Source: Dunaliella salina
Lineage: Eukaryota > Chlorophyta > Chlorophyceae > Chlamydomonadales > Dunaliellaceae
Reading direction: 5' to 3'
DNA length: 29,225 bases
NCBI GenBank assembly: GCA_002284615.2
Contig: MU070290.1
Span: 3,072-32,296 of the forward strand
Under the pieces are notes generated by a model that was given only the letters and a program-made list of their open reading frames with translations, was not told the origin of the DNA and searched no databases. The number at the start of each line of letters is the position of its first letter. Position 1 is the stretch's first letter. The translations under genes and the position numbers were made by a program. Positions 21,301 through 26,689 of the stretch are shown in pieces.

Positions 21301-24300
21301 TAAATAATGCTGAATGATCAAGTTCCACTACAGTATTTTTTGGGCGTGCTCGATGAGTTGATTTCTGCACGGCATTGAAATTTGGTTCTCACAAAGCATC
21401 ATAATGCAGCCGCCGCTACATGCAAGTTGTAACAATGACTGATCCCAACCATATACAAGACACCTGTGTTGAAGGTTCCAAAGCATGCATGATTCTTAGT
21501 CATAAGCTGACTTACTGTCGATAAACCATTCAAGAATAAGACACCTGTTTATGCGTCGCAATCTTTTCTAGCGAAGGAAAGACAACCTCCGCTGGCATTC
21601 AAACAAAACTTGAAGTGGGCTGCCTGAAACACTCAACCTTATCACTTTTGATAACCCTTGAATGTGGGCATTAGGTGGAAAGCGCGCCTACTTTCAAGTG
21701 CCTCCGCAAATAATTGCGCAATGCTTGGGCAAAAAAGAGCGTGAAAGCTTGCTTGCCTCAGTTGTTGAACTTACGGGTCTGTACAGTAGAACACAAGCAT
21801 GCTTATCTTGCTTTGTCAAATCCCTGAGCTGGACAACTCCTCCTATCACTGAATATACTCTTTCCCAACTGTCTTTCTTAAATCGAACCATGCCAACCAT
21901 TATTACTTCATAGTAAATAAAATGTTGTGCTTGCCAAAATTTGACCTCTTTGGCAACTTCCGCTGCAATTTCTCTTAAGGGAATGGCTGAAAGTCTTTAC
22001 CTCGCACCCATCAACCACCGGGTCTTTTCACCTCGTGTTTTGGGCTATGAAATCCTTTAGATACATGGGCTCCAAATGACTAAGAACCACCAAATTTAAT
22101 GCAGTAGTTGGTCTGTAATGGACATCATGTGGTCCAAAATCTCATAGGGTTCACGCTGCGGCTCATAGAACGCATGGGCAGAAACCTGGGCCGGCCAAGC
22201 TCTAGTGCTACAGACAAATATATTATAAACACCAAGCTTGAACGGCCTAGTTTTTGGCCCATACACGCCGGGAGCATGTTATGAACATGCCCGTTTTGGG
22301 GGGAAGTTGTCCGGCTCTGATCAAATGGCTTTCAAGCGCAGTGCAGCACGATGTCAGTGACCCGCATGGGCTTAACTCCAAGGCTCTGAGGCTACCCCTG
22401 TTGTGTGCACACCTGAAGTGGTGGTAGTGAATAATACTGCCTGATGCTGGGTCCAGGCCGGGTGTGCCTGCTTGCAAAAGAGGCATGTGGTAGTCCCAGT
22501 CTATCTGCATACAGGATGCAGCACACCTTTGACTATCTGCAAAAAGAATCCACAGGGAATCCAAATGTAAAGAACTTTCCAGCACACATATCTTTTTGTG
22601 GGCATGCTAGACCTAAGAAATGTAGCACACCTTTGCCTATCTGCAAAAAGAATCCACAGGAATCCAAATGTAAAGAACTTTCCAGCACACATATCTTGCC
22701 TATCAGCAAACAGAATCCACAGGGAAACCCAATGCACAGAGCTTTCCAGCATGCATACCCTTTTGAGGGCATGCTTGACATGAAAAAATACAGCACGCCT
22801 TTGTCTGCCTGCAAACAGGACGCAGCGAGCATTGGGTACGCTCACGCGCAGCGCCTGCCCACAAGCAATACCACTTGAGGCATCAGACTCAACAAGCATA
22901 CCCCAGAAAAACGCCCTCTCATGCAAGACGTGAAAAACGCAGCACACCTTTATCTGCAAACGGGATGCAACAAGCATTGGGTCCGCTCGCGCACAGCACC
23001 TGCCCAAAGCAATACCACTTGAGGCATCGGACTCAACAAGCATACTTCCAAACAATGCCCTCACTTGCTGGACCCAAAAATGCAGCATACCTTTGTCTAT
23101 TTGCAAAAAGGACGCAGCAAGTATTGGGGTATTGGGTGCGCCTATGCACAGTGCCTGCCCAAAAGCAGTACCACTTGAGGCATCAGACTCAACAAGCATA
23201 CTCCAAAACAATGCCATCACATGCTTAACATTAAAAATGCAGCACACCTTTGTCTGTCTGCAAAAACAAATGCAGCAAGCATTGGATACGCTGATACACA
23301 GTGCCTGCCCAAAAGCAATACTACTTGAGGAATCCGGCACGACAAGCATACCTCAAAACAATGCCCTCACTTGGAACAATAACAGCGGCTTGTTTGCTGC
23401 ATAAAGCTGCACTTCATAGCCTTGGTCCCCAAGAAACATGAAAGAAATATGTGCTCACAACAAGCCTACAACTTTGTCAGACGTTTGCAGTCTTACTGCA
23501 CTCCCGGCTGCATAGGTGCTGATCCAGGCAGCGCAAAGGCAACTGCAGCACTCATGCAGAGGTATTACCTAGTGGAACATAAGTACTCCTCGAAGCTTGC
23601 AGGTGCACCAAGAAGAGTATTTGCCCATGCTGGTGGCAAGAAGTACGCCATGTTCCGTGACTGTGCCAAGCATTAAAACAAGGGCAAGACAGTGGTCAAC
23701 ATCGTGACCAGGTCCGCGTCCATGCAAGGGTATATGCTCATGACCATGGCCTTGCTCAACAACAACTTCCCAGTGACCTGCGATGCAAGCTTGATGCGGG
23801 CTTCACCCATGCCTACCATGTTGCGGCGGAAGTCAAAACGGTCTCCATACCACTTGCGTGATCGGATGTCCCAGGCCTTGACCATGTCAAAGGGCACACT
23901 CCTGGGTGCAGCAAGAAGTGTGTGAATCACCTGCTCTGTGGCAAATGAGGCACCTTTTGGCATCTATGTATATACGTGCTCCAGTGATGAGCTCATGATG
24001 TAGGGAATGCGTCTTGCACGCAAAGCAAAAAAAGGGTCCTCCTGCAGGTCTGAGAAACAAAAAAAAAAATTCATTTAGGTTGCACCCGCCCAGGCCCTTA
24101 TCTTTTGACCAAGCTCGTAAGCATGCATACAACTTTCACCAGGACTACTGCTTGTACAAGTACCCGACAGCTGCCTATGCAGTTGTGGCGCAGAGCTGCT
24201 AGCTGAGAAGAACAGGTCATAAACAGCCTAACTCATACCTGCGGTAGGCTTTGAAGACATCCACAAGCTTGTCTCTGTCTTGGAACTTGAGCATGCTGAT

Positions 24301-25146
24301 GTCAAGGATTGAAGCCAGGACAGCAAGACTGCTGCTGCTGGTGGTGGTCGTGCTGTCTGCTTTGCTTGCATTGGCAGTGGGCAGCTCCCCTTTGCTGGAG
24401 AGGCTTACAATGAAGGCTTCCAGCTCGCGTCCTCGGTTCTCTGTGTGAAAGCAAAACAGAAAGAGCTGATGCCTCACGGCGAATGCTTGCTACCAAGCAG
24501 CAAATCCAGCTTCAGCTCCAAAAAGACAGGATTGCTCAAAACCGTTTAAGCGGAGCCCGAGGTCAGAGCTCTCTCCGCTCATGCCACAAGGGCGAGTCAG
24601 CATTTCAATGTTGATATTGCCCACTATCTTTCTCCCAGAAAGTGTCAAGCAACATGTGCCTGCATGGCAATGCAAGCAGGGTCAAAAGCCTACCTAAATA
24701 AGTTGCAGTCCGTTCCCTCAACAAGGCATTGCTGTGCAGCTCGAGGAAGATGTCCATGCGCTCTTTTGGCAGCAGGCTGCTATCCAACAGAACACTCAGC
24801 AGCAGGATATGGCGGGCCAGGTTCTCCGGCTCCTCCTCGTACACATACATGTGTATTGGGCCAGGGTGACTTCTGGAATGACGCTCGCACCGGCTGAGGG
24901 TGTATACTGTATGCCTGGGATCATAGGGCGCCAGCTGTTAAGGCACAAAGCAGGAGAGGACTTTGGTTGCCTGCATGCCTCTTGCAAGTTGGCTTGCATA
25001 CCAGCAGCAGGCTTGCACACCTGCAGGAGGCAAAGGGGCGCGTCCTCTTTGCCAACCACTCCCTGCTCCAGGGAAGCCTCAACAATGGCTATGAGATCTA
25101 ACGCAGGCGAGAAGCCATGCAACTGCTGCGCGTTGAGTGCATCCAT
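9589..25146 (-). CDS. DNAAF3: DNAAF3/PF22 axonemal dynein assembly factor, multi-exon gene (3' end unresolved)
   Basis: Family knowledge: DNAAF3 acts in the cytoplasm in pre-assembly of axonemal dynein arms before transport into the flagellum; the Chlamydomonas orthologue is PF22. Seen: joined minus-strand exons give, in order, HGFSPALDL, YDPRHTVYTLSRCERH, IHMYVYEEEPENLARHILL, LELHSNALLRERT, LKFQDRDKL, WYGDRFDFRRNM, IDWDYHM, TGIAFELRD..PNRSL, WGYWGDILNSPYHCFG, AEHNVL-SLLHELRTG, and then KFNLVTVGQRHVHMLG and VLVPGGLAVAESGKYMLQL. This follows the order of the two conserved DNAAF3 regions (DUF4470 then DUF4471). The first ten exons keep phase at all nine junctions (0,1,2,0,2,2,0,2,0). The first ATG is preceded by an in-frame TGA 33 nt upstream. 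Odd points: about 15.6 kb for a family whose human member is about 540 aa, a glutamine-rich insert of about 250 aa, and duplicated exon edges. The stretch between 15978 and 10514, and the final exon, are not resolved. Identification is from recalled family motifs, not from a search. Confidence 0.88.
9667..9787 (-). repeat. 61-bp tandem duplication carrying the acceptor of the 9589-9673 exon
   Basis: CAAGGACCTGTATCAAAAAG at 9667 recurs as CAAGGACCTGTACCAGAAAT at 9728, and the copies end with CCATGTGTTGG / CTATGTGTTGC. The second copy therefore contains a decoy GGTACAG acceptor plus the first exon bases. Confidence 0.8.
10050..10127 (-). CDS. DNAAF3: DNAAF3 exon with GKFNLVTVGQRHVHMLG motif
   Basis: The acceptor CTTCTTATGCAG is followed by TTTGCTGGAAAA. 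It encodes 26 residues, FAGKFNLVTVGQRHVHMLGR then DYGINK, resembling the family segment where a K-F strand is followed by a histidine-containing strand and a loop. The donor is GTCAGG, phase 0 at both ends, and it fits the next exon. Confidence 0.75.
10353..10514 (-). CDS. Candidate DNAAF3 exon upstream of the KFNLV exon
   Basis: The acceptor GGCTGCTACAG (10515) precedes a 54-codon open frame ending TPPPLRLR at donor GTGAGA (10352), phase 0, which fits the phase 0 acceptor of the next exon. In a second frame the start reads RQRTGCTKRKREEDNGPSRE, which would fit the phase 1 end of exon 10. Both cannot be right without another splice. No family motif is recognised, so the call rests on splice sites and position. 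Confidence 0.4.
10560..10640. repeat. Fragment related to the 570-bp element
   Basis: CTTACGAAGCCTTGAAAAAG then GTAATTTA resembles TTTACGAGCCCTTGAAAAAA then GTAATTTT at 12458-12485, inside the right end of the 570-bp element. A short repeat GGCTAATTAGGCAG follows. No matching terminus was found. Confidence 0.45.
10700..10935 (+). repeat. R2 dispersed repeat, copy 1 (uninterrupted)
   Basis: This is the partner of 20930-21400. Shared landmarks are GATTGCGTGCACATGAAA, GTGCGCGGTCGTGGAAA, GGGCTGCGCTGTCGATGC and GAGTTCATTTCTGTAC. At the point where copy 2 carries the MITE this copy reads straight through (AAACTAATTGTTTTTTTGAG), supplying an empty site. Confidence 0.7.
11986..12559. mobile_element. 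570-bp non-autonomous DNA transposon with TIRs and TA duplication
   Basis: The ends are TA-CCGTAGCGACACTAATG on the left and CAGTGTTGCTACGG-TA on the right: 13-bp inverted repeats with one mismatch. Near both ends are clustered TTACGA motifs (TATTACGAG, TTTACGAGG, TTTACGAGC, ATTACGAGA). TA duplication and the CCGTAG terminus match the 216-bp MITE at 21118, so both probably use the same Tc1/mariner-type transposase. The interior (12133-12460) has a 128-codon plus ORF and an antisense one with an acidic stretch (SEVTAESSDEE); neither is a recognisable transposase. Confidence 0.75.
12895..12975 (-). repeat. Single copy of the 117-bp repeat on the far side of the LINE
   Basis: GAAGCAATACACTGCATAGA then AATGAGGCCTGGGTC..TGCAGGCTCA matches the array units at 15114-15515 (GAAGCAGTACACTGCAAAGA..). 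The rest of 12560-12890 holds a G-run at 12737-12749 and no convincing exon. Confidence 0.7.
13063..15081 (+). mobile_element. 5'-truncated LINE with 13-bp target-site duplication
   Basis: GATCCCAACAAAT occurs at 13050-13062 and 15082-15094, directly bracketing the element. It holds a partial reverse transcriptase ORF, a C-terminal region, a short 3' UTR and a tail of CCCTGTAA-type repeats (about 2.5 units), all as expected for target-primed insertion. It lies in intron 10 of DNAAF3, antisense to the gene. It is about 2.0 kb, lacking the endonuclease and the first RT blocks. Confidence 0.9.
13077..15046 (+). pseudogene. LINE ORF2 fragment: reverse transcriptase and C-terminal zinc finger, one frameshift and one stop
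   Basis: It opens at the truncation point and reads VPDAWKEAKLTPIHKKG, NNYRMVAVSTPIYRL, then AFIDFQQAYDSVP (13492-13530), GVKQGCPLSPLLFAIYLNGI, LLFADDLAFTA (about 13790-13820; FADD catalytic box), LVVNTQKSQIMCF and FKYLGMMFDK. These are the ordered non-LTR RT blocks. A one-base shift near 14222 moves the frame to MDNPLQKWLLATLKGWLGVR, and TAG at 14852 interrupts a CDVC..H-x4-C finger (14824-14880). The frame then runs to TGA at 15044. So few lesions suggest a fairly recent insertion. The exact clade cannot be set by eye. Confidence 0.9.
15114..15515 (-). repeat. 117-bp tandem array (3.5 copies), DNAAF3 intron 10
   Basis: Copies start at about 15114, 15231, 15348 and 15466 (periods 117, 117, 118). 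Each holds, on the gene strand, a pyrimidine tract plus AG (GTCTCATTTCTTTGCAG) and a second one (CATGTTTGCCCAG), like repeated acceptors. A single related copy lies at 12895-12975, on the other side of the LINE insertion, so the LINE split a once-continuous region. Confidence 0.85.
15765..15850 (-). repeat. Repeated copies of the exon 10 end and donor
   Basis: On the gene strand GGAGGCTTTGGCCAGGGCAT then G-GTGAGTCC repeats the exon 10 segment GGAGGCTTTGGCCATGGCAT. GGCATG-GTGAGTCTCCG and ACG-GTGAGTCTCCGG are further short copies. Several strong donors therefore sit in tandem downstream of the true one. Confidence 0.65.
15978..16170 (-). CDS. DNAAF3: Probable DNAAF3 exon 10 (residues 639-702)
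   Basis: The acceptor GCGTCCAG is followed by GCTGCATTG, phase 0 as required by exon 9. The reading is AALCIKHMLVAARGQTRHES, then SSLSSKFTKRRRESRRIS and GIATIARATSDKGGFGHGMG. The donor is GTAAGT. A second frame is also open over the 3' part (RAEEYLKALQPLPVPPQIKE), so the exon start and frame are less secure than for exons 1-9; phase favours the first. Confidence 0.55.
16340..16385 (-). repeat. Copy of the exon 9 end and donor beyond the CA tract
   Basis: On the gene strand GAGCTGCTGAGTAAAAAGGC then CAAG-GTGTGTATT matches the true exon 9 end AAGCTGCTGAGTGGGAAGGC then AAAG-GTGTGTGTG. The reading is WELLSKKAK against EFGKLLSGKAK. An acceptor-like TGTTCAG lies upstream, but frames from it hit a stop, so it is probably a relic of duplication. 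Confidence 0.7.
16411..16469. repeat. (CA)n microsatellite forming the exon 9 donor
   Basis: About 29 CA units, read as (GT)n on the gene strand. The tract starts at the first intron base after exon 9 (GCAAAG then GTGTGTG), so the donor is the first repeat unit. Confidence 0.95.
16470..17232 (-). CDS. DNAAF3: DNAAF3 exon 9 (residues 384-638), polyglutamine-rich insert
   Basis: The acceptor TGTATGCAG is followed by GCGGCAGAAAGC; the split codon makes AAG, so exons 8 and 9 join as EEESN-K-RQKAEAACKE. The exon holds two CAG-encoded Gln tracts of 14 and 8 residues (17160-17215 and 17056-17085). A block RAGYVFKMGDHGIGYYADE follows, the only globular-looking segment. Then come two diverged copies of a GEAGQQGEV-x-A-x-QAEE unit and an Ala/Gln/Glu-rich likely coiled coil (QQATQQATQQAAQQLQ). 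It ends EFGKLLSGKAK at donor GTGTGTG, phase 0. The insert is absent from animal DNAAF3 as I remember it, so its role is unknown. An alternative acceptor at 17280 fails on phase because it creates TGA. Confidence 0.8.
17355..17443. repeat. (CA)n microsatellite, DNAAF3 intron 8
   Basis: An essentially uninterrupted CA tract of about 40 units, flanked by CGCA variants. It lies between exons 8 and 9; on the gene strand it is (GT)n. ORFs read through it are artefacts. Confidence 0.97.
17606..17650 (-). repeat. Degenerate copy of the exon 8 end and donor
   Basis: On the gene strand GGAATCCCACAAGTTAGTCC mirrors the true exon 8 end GGAATCCAACAAGTGAGTCC at about 17794-17813, with the donor changed to GTTAGT. 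Further along, 17680-17785 resembles 18500-18605, the sequence downstream of the last exon 7 copy (shared landmarks CGATTGCACGCTGTG / TGATTGCGTGCTGTG and TGATCTCTAGAG / TGATCCCTAGAG). This points to a larger intron duplication. Confidence 0.65.
17805..17929 (-). CDS. DNAAF3: DNAAF3 exon 8 (residues 343-384)
   Basis: The acceptor GAAATGCAG is followed by AGCCTGTTGCATGAG. It reads SLLHELRTGEPWTPNSSGGE, then a basic/Ala stretch and SIADLEEESN. LLHELRTG directly continues AEHNVL of exon 7, as expected for the family. The donor is GTGAGT, phase 2. Confidence 0.88.
17965..18100. repeat. Two-copy ~70-bp tandem duplication in intron 7
   Basis: GCTGTGCTGGGGGGCGCTGC..CACTACCTGTC at about 17970 recurs as GCTGTGCTAGGGGTGCTGC..CACTACCTGTG at about 18041. 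No exon or splice motif is evident. Confidence 0.7.
18165..18351. repeat. (GA)n tract with a 91-base assembly gap
   Basis: GA dinucleotides run up to an N block at 18191-18281 and continue beyond it, with two GAGGA interruptions. The gap lies wholly inside the tract, so it is very likely more of the same repeat of unknown true length. It lies in DNAAF3 intron 7. Confidence 0.95.
18600..19521 (-). repeat. Seven tandem copies of the exon 7 3' half plus donor (intron 7)
   Basis: Reading the gene strand, each full unit holds FGTVSEDPSFFxxTNKQFGR, TAVDVAEHNVL, a donor (GTGAGTGG or GTGGGTGG) and a short spacer that runs into the next unit. The plus-strand ACAG landmark lies at 18661, 18796, 18932, 19054, 19167, 19302, 19435 and 19547 (the last in exon 7 itself). 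The spacings are 135, 136, 122, 113, 135, 133 and 112 bp. The full-length unit is 45 codons and its spacer is open in the same frame (GGGRDTELSSVKT). The shorter units have lost the start of the exon part. Parent copy and units are clearly homologous by eye. Confidence 0.9.
19522..19690 (-). CDS. DNAAF3: DNAAF3 exon 7 (residues 286-342), parent of the duplicated exon segment
   Basis: The acceptor TGCAATGTAG is followed by AAATGGCCGA. The exon encodes NGRDVGRSVNAWGYWGDI, NSPYHCFG, then TVSEDPSFFKITNKQFVRTA and VDVAEHNVL. The GYWGDILNSPY-x-xFG motif is the DUF4471 hallmark. The donor is GTGGGT, phase 0, and it joins exon 8 as AEHNVL-SLLHELRTG, exactly as in the family. The 3' half of this exon and its donor recur seven times downstream in intron 7. 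Confidence 0.92.
19684..19837 (+). mobile_element. 5'-truncated LINE 3' end beside DNAAF3 exon 7
   Basis: The frame AACAAAAGGCTTTATCCC.. encodes NKRLYPFLHGLVLYEQASSQ then TF, matching the C-terminus of the LINE at 13063-15081 (NKLFYFLREINTFYEQASSR then TF). The same 3' end (GACTGAAGGCCT..CTTGTAAC) follows. An imperfect ~24-bp direct repeat (GCCATTTCTACATTGCAGCA / GCCATTCCTTCATCACTGCA) flanks it. This may be the target duplication and includes the exon 7 acceptor. Confidence 0.7.
20300..20625 (+). repeat. R1 dispersed repeat, diverged copy 5 (DNAAF3 intron 6)
   Basis: It contains the R1 landmarks in order: CACATGC..GGGCTG, GCAGCAAATTGATGCGAGC, CAGGATAGAAA, GACTTGCCAGCCACAGCTG, TGCATGAGCGTCC, CTGCAATTCACTT and ATGCAGGTGGGTAGA. 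It is more diverged than copies 1-4. It is non-coding. Confidence 0.65.
20739..20849 (-). CDS. DNAAF3: DNAAF3 exon 6 (residues 249-286)
   Basis: The acceptor TTTGTCTGCAG is followed by GTTCTGGCGC. It reads FWRMTGIAFELRDSQYNE then PNRSLISNAVGRTKDFKD, matching the family W-R-x-TGxAFExRD-x-Y-x-PNRSL block. Two donors are possible. GTTGGC at 20738 is preferred because its phase 2 end joins exon 7 as FKDR-NGRDVGRSV. GTGGAC at 20716 would add HSYQ but leaves exon 7 out of frame. Confidence 0.88.
20930..21400 (+). repeat. R2 dispersed repeat, copy 2 (interrupted by the MITE)
   Basis: It shares with 10700-10935 the order: CG-rich start GTGACTGCGTGCAC, ATTTCAA-GCGTGGT-GTGAAA, GGGCTGCGCTGTTGATGC, then GAGTTGATTTCTGCAC after the MITE. 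No coding potential is seen. Divergence is substantial, so both copies are old. I see nothing else in 21400-22410 (rest of intron 5). Confidence 0.7.
21118..21335. mobile_element. 216-bp MITE with TIRs and TA target duplication, in DNAAF3 intron 5
   Basis: The ends are TA-CCGTAGTGGAACTTGATCA and TGATCAAGTTCCACTACAG-TA: terminal inverted repeats of 19 bp with one mismatch, flanked by a TA dinucleotide on each side, typical of the Tc1/mariner/pogo superfamily. The interior has no ORF and carries several TACGCA/TACGCC motifs. It sits inside the R2 repeat copy at 20930-21400; the related copy at 10700-10935 lacks the insertion. Confidence 0.85.
22413..22504 (-). CDS. DNAAF3: DNAAF3 exon 5 (residues 219-249)
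   Basis: The acceptor TGTATGCAG is followed by ATAGACTGGG. The exon encodes IDWDYHMPLLQAG, a short Gly/Pro loop, and SIIHYHHF, completing the NMIDWDYHM motif with exon 4. The donor is GTGTGC after TTCAG, phase 2. The acceptor sits at the edge of a tandem array that contains several copies of acceptor-like sequence. Confidence 0.9.
22505..23404 (-). repeat. Two-part tandem repeat array in DNAAF3 intron 4
   Basis: Part A (22505-22830) has irregular units of about 60 to 120 bp built around a tract reading, on the gene strand, TTTTTGCAGATAG next to a purine-rich stretch. Part B (22831-23400) has about four units; the recurrent GCAATACCACTTGAGG motif on the plus strand starts at 22865, 23009, 23165 (one change) and 23315 (one change), giving periods of 144, 156 and 150 bp. 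An 849-nt ORF runs through the array on the gene strand, but it ends in TAG across the exon 5 junction and so cannot be read into exon 5. I regard it as intronic. Confidence 0.85.
23422..23676 (+). other. Unassigned 84-codon ORF inside DNAAF3 intron 4, opposite strand
   Basis: The reading is protein-like in composition (NFVRRLQSYCTPG, LMQRYYLVEHKYSSKL, RRVFAHAGGKKYAMFRD) and lacks low-complexity sequence. It ends at a TAA, after which the same frame stays open toward exon 4. I recognise no family. It could be a fragment of a transposon ORF or chance. No start or splice context supports expression. Confidence 0.25.
23817..23901 (-). CDS. DNAAF3: DNAAF3 exon 4 (residues 190-218)
   Basis: The acceptor GCACCCAG is followed by GAGTGTGCCC. 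The split codon makes AGG, and the exon reads SVPFDMVKAWDIRSRKWYGD and then RFDFRRNM, matching the family W-D-x-R-x-R-x-Y-x-G-x-RYDFRxN block. The donor is GTAGGC, phase 0. The next family motif, DWDY, lies 1.3 kb away across a repeat-filled intron. Confidence 0.9.
24239..24440 (-). CDS. DNAAF3: DNAAF3 exon 3 (residues 123-190)
   Basis: The acceptor TTCACACAG is followed by AGAACCGAGG; with the G of exon 2 this gives GAG-AAC, reading ENRGRELEAFIVSLSSK. A serine/threonine-rich linker (STTTTSSSS) precedes ILDISMLKFQDRDKLVDVF, which matches the family LDLSxLKFKxRDxLexVF motif. The donor is GTATGAG after CGCAG, phase 2. Confidence 0.9.
24694..24934 (-). CDS. DNAAF3: DNAAF3 exon 2 (residues 43-122)
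   Basis: The acceptor is TTAACAG followed by CTGGCGCCC. The exon encodes LAPYDPRHTVYTLSRCERH, then IHMYVYEEEPENLARHILL and FLELHSNALLRERTATYL, the best conserved stretch of DNAAF3. The donor is GTAGGC, leaving one nucleotide of a split codon. Exons 1 and 2 join as LCLLQ-LAPYDPRH, where the family has a short strand followed by a G/Y-D-x-RH motif. Confidence 0.9.
25021..25146 (-). CDS. DNAAF3: DNAAF3 exon 1 (residues 1-42), start codon
   Basis: Starts at ATG 25146 with MDALNAQQLHGFSPALDL, the family N-terminus (usually a FWG-x-SPALDL type motif). An in-frame TGA lies at 25177-25179 with no better ATG between. The exon ends CTCCTGCAG followed by donor GTGTGC, in phase 0. Nothing recognisable as a promoter is visible upstream; 25150-25400 is moderately AT-rich. 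Confidence 0.85.
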
Positions 25147-25159
25147 TCAGCCCTTCGTA

Positions 25160-25900
25160 TTTTATCGGGACCTCAAAAACTCGGGGGAGCTCTCTTTCAG
25201 AGAAATTTTGAATTTGTGTCAAAGACCCGTGTTAGCTCAAACTCAACTCCGGTTTAGGTCGTACTCGTAGATATTTGTTGTTTATATTTAATTCAATTTT
25301 AAAAATAGTTGTTGATCGAGGGCATATTCAGCCAGTATTCAATCTCACCTTTTTTTTCTCGTTGACTTCTTTTTCAACATGCTTAGCTTGGTGTATGTCC
25401 ACATTTGAATCCCCGATCTTACCATCCGTAAATTTCTCTGGCGGCACCGAAAGCTTCTTAGGGAACCTTCCGTTAATTCACCGTAGCCTGTGTCATTCTT
25501 TACTTTATCATTTTCCTCGCAATCTAATCTTCAGCTGCGCTACCTTCTCTTGCTTTAAAGCAATTGCAGGCACTATGCATGGTGATCTACTTGACGCGGA
25601 GGTAACCTTGTGCCAATTTGCACTGTAGACACTATGATGTACATTTGCATATGACAGTCATGCATTGGGCATATCATGTGCAAACAAATTCAGAGATTCA
25701 ACAGAATGCCAATAATTTCTTGAGGCCCAGGTGTACCTGGAAAATTGCCCAGTGCTTCTGCCTTGAACGCGTACAATCTTCAAAGAAGTTCTGACCCTTA
25801 ATTTAGAAGGTATTCAAGGTCAGTTTGTATCCGTTTTTTGACAGAAACCTGGGGCTCATTCTCAGACTGTGCCTGAGGATGTCCTGCCGGCCTGCTGCCC
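25160..25900. other. Intergenic sequence upstream of DNAAF3
   Basis: No gene is recognised. 25260-25400 is AT-rich and 25275-25628 holds a 117-codon plus ORF with no motif. Any DNAAF3 promoter would lie here, but I see no diagnostic element. Confidence 0.4.
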
Positions 25901-26240
25901 ACCGTGTATATTCTTCCAATACCTTCTTCAAATTGTTTTCTACGAATGGGCAAGCAGTCAGTCATTTTGAGAGGCCTTCCTTGTTCAGTATGATGACCTT
26001 GTGCTTACTTCCATTCTCCGGGCAATCTGCAAGCCATACTGAATCGACTCAAAGCAAACTCTCGCAGAAAACTCTAATGGTAAATACCCAGAAGTCTGTA
26101 ACTTTCTGCTTTGATCCCAGAACCGAGAATTTGCCAACTCTTTCACATGATTGTAAAGTTGTGCCACTCCAATGCCTTCCGGTGTTCAGGAATGATCTTT
26201 GACAAAAGACATCAAGGTGGTTTTTGTGCAAAACACACCT
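25900..26240 (+). pseudogene. LINE relics: a 3' end followed by an RT fragment
   Basis: GGGCAAGCAGTCAGTCATTT then TGAGAGGCCTTCCTTG (25947-25982) matches the LINE 3' end. Just downstream LMVNTQKSVTFCFDPRTENL, then SGMIFDK in a shifted frame (about 26195-26210), match LVVNTQKSQIMCFNSRPTHL and LGMMFDK of the LINE at 13063. It is frameshifted and degenerate. Confidence 0.7.
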
Positions 26241-26689
26241 GGACGCATGATTGATCACCCGCTATGCCCATGTTTGCTTGTTTGCTCACAGCTTGCCGCA
26301 GGTGCGATTAACTGTCAGCAGTGCCGACTGTTGGTTTCCTTTATGCATGCTCTTTTTTCCGAGGATAAAGAAAAAGGGAAGAATGTGTTCCAATTTAGCT
26401 CGACTATGCAGTGGATCAATCCAGATCCACCCAAAGCTAATCCGACAACAGCAGACCATAATGGGGACGCATGAATTTCTCTAAGTATTGAGTAGCTGGT
26501 ACTGGACTGTAAAAAGGAAGAAATGCTAGCTTTTGACCGGTGGGGTTCAGACTTTGAGGGCAGGCAAGCTTAATCTTAAAACCAGCTGATCAAAAGATTG
26601 GCAAATGCAAATATGGAAGTAGAACTTTGTGAAATGTTACATATTGTACAAGGCAGTTGATATGCTAAGCATCATCTACTTCAAACCTG

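Noticed and set aside
22865..23330. CRISPR-like array
   Set aside because: The units are contiguous diverged tandem copies of ~150 bp without spacers, in a eukaryotic intron.
22501..23349. 282-codon minus-strand ORF as a novel repeat protein
   Set aside because: It lies between DNAAF3 exons 4 and 5, its frame stops at the exon 5 junction, and the openness is partly explained by copying of one open unit.
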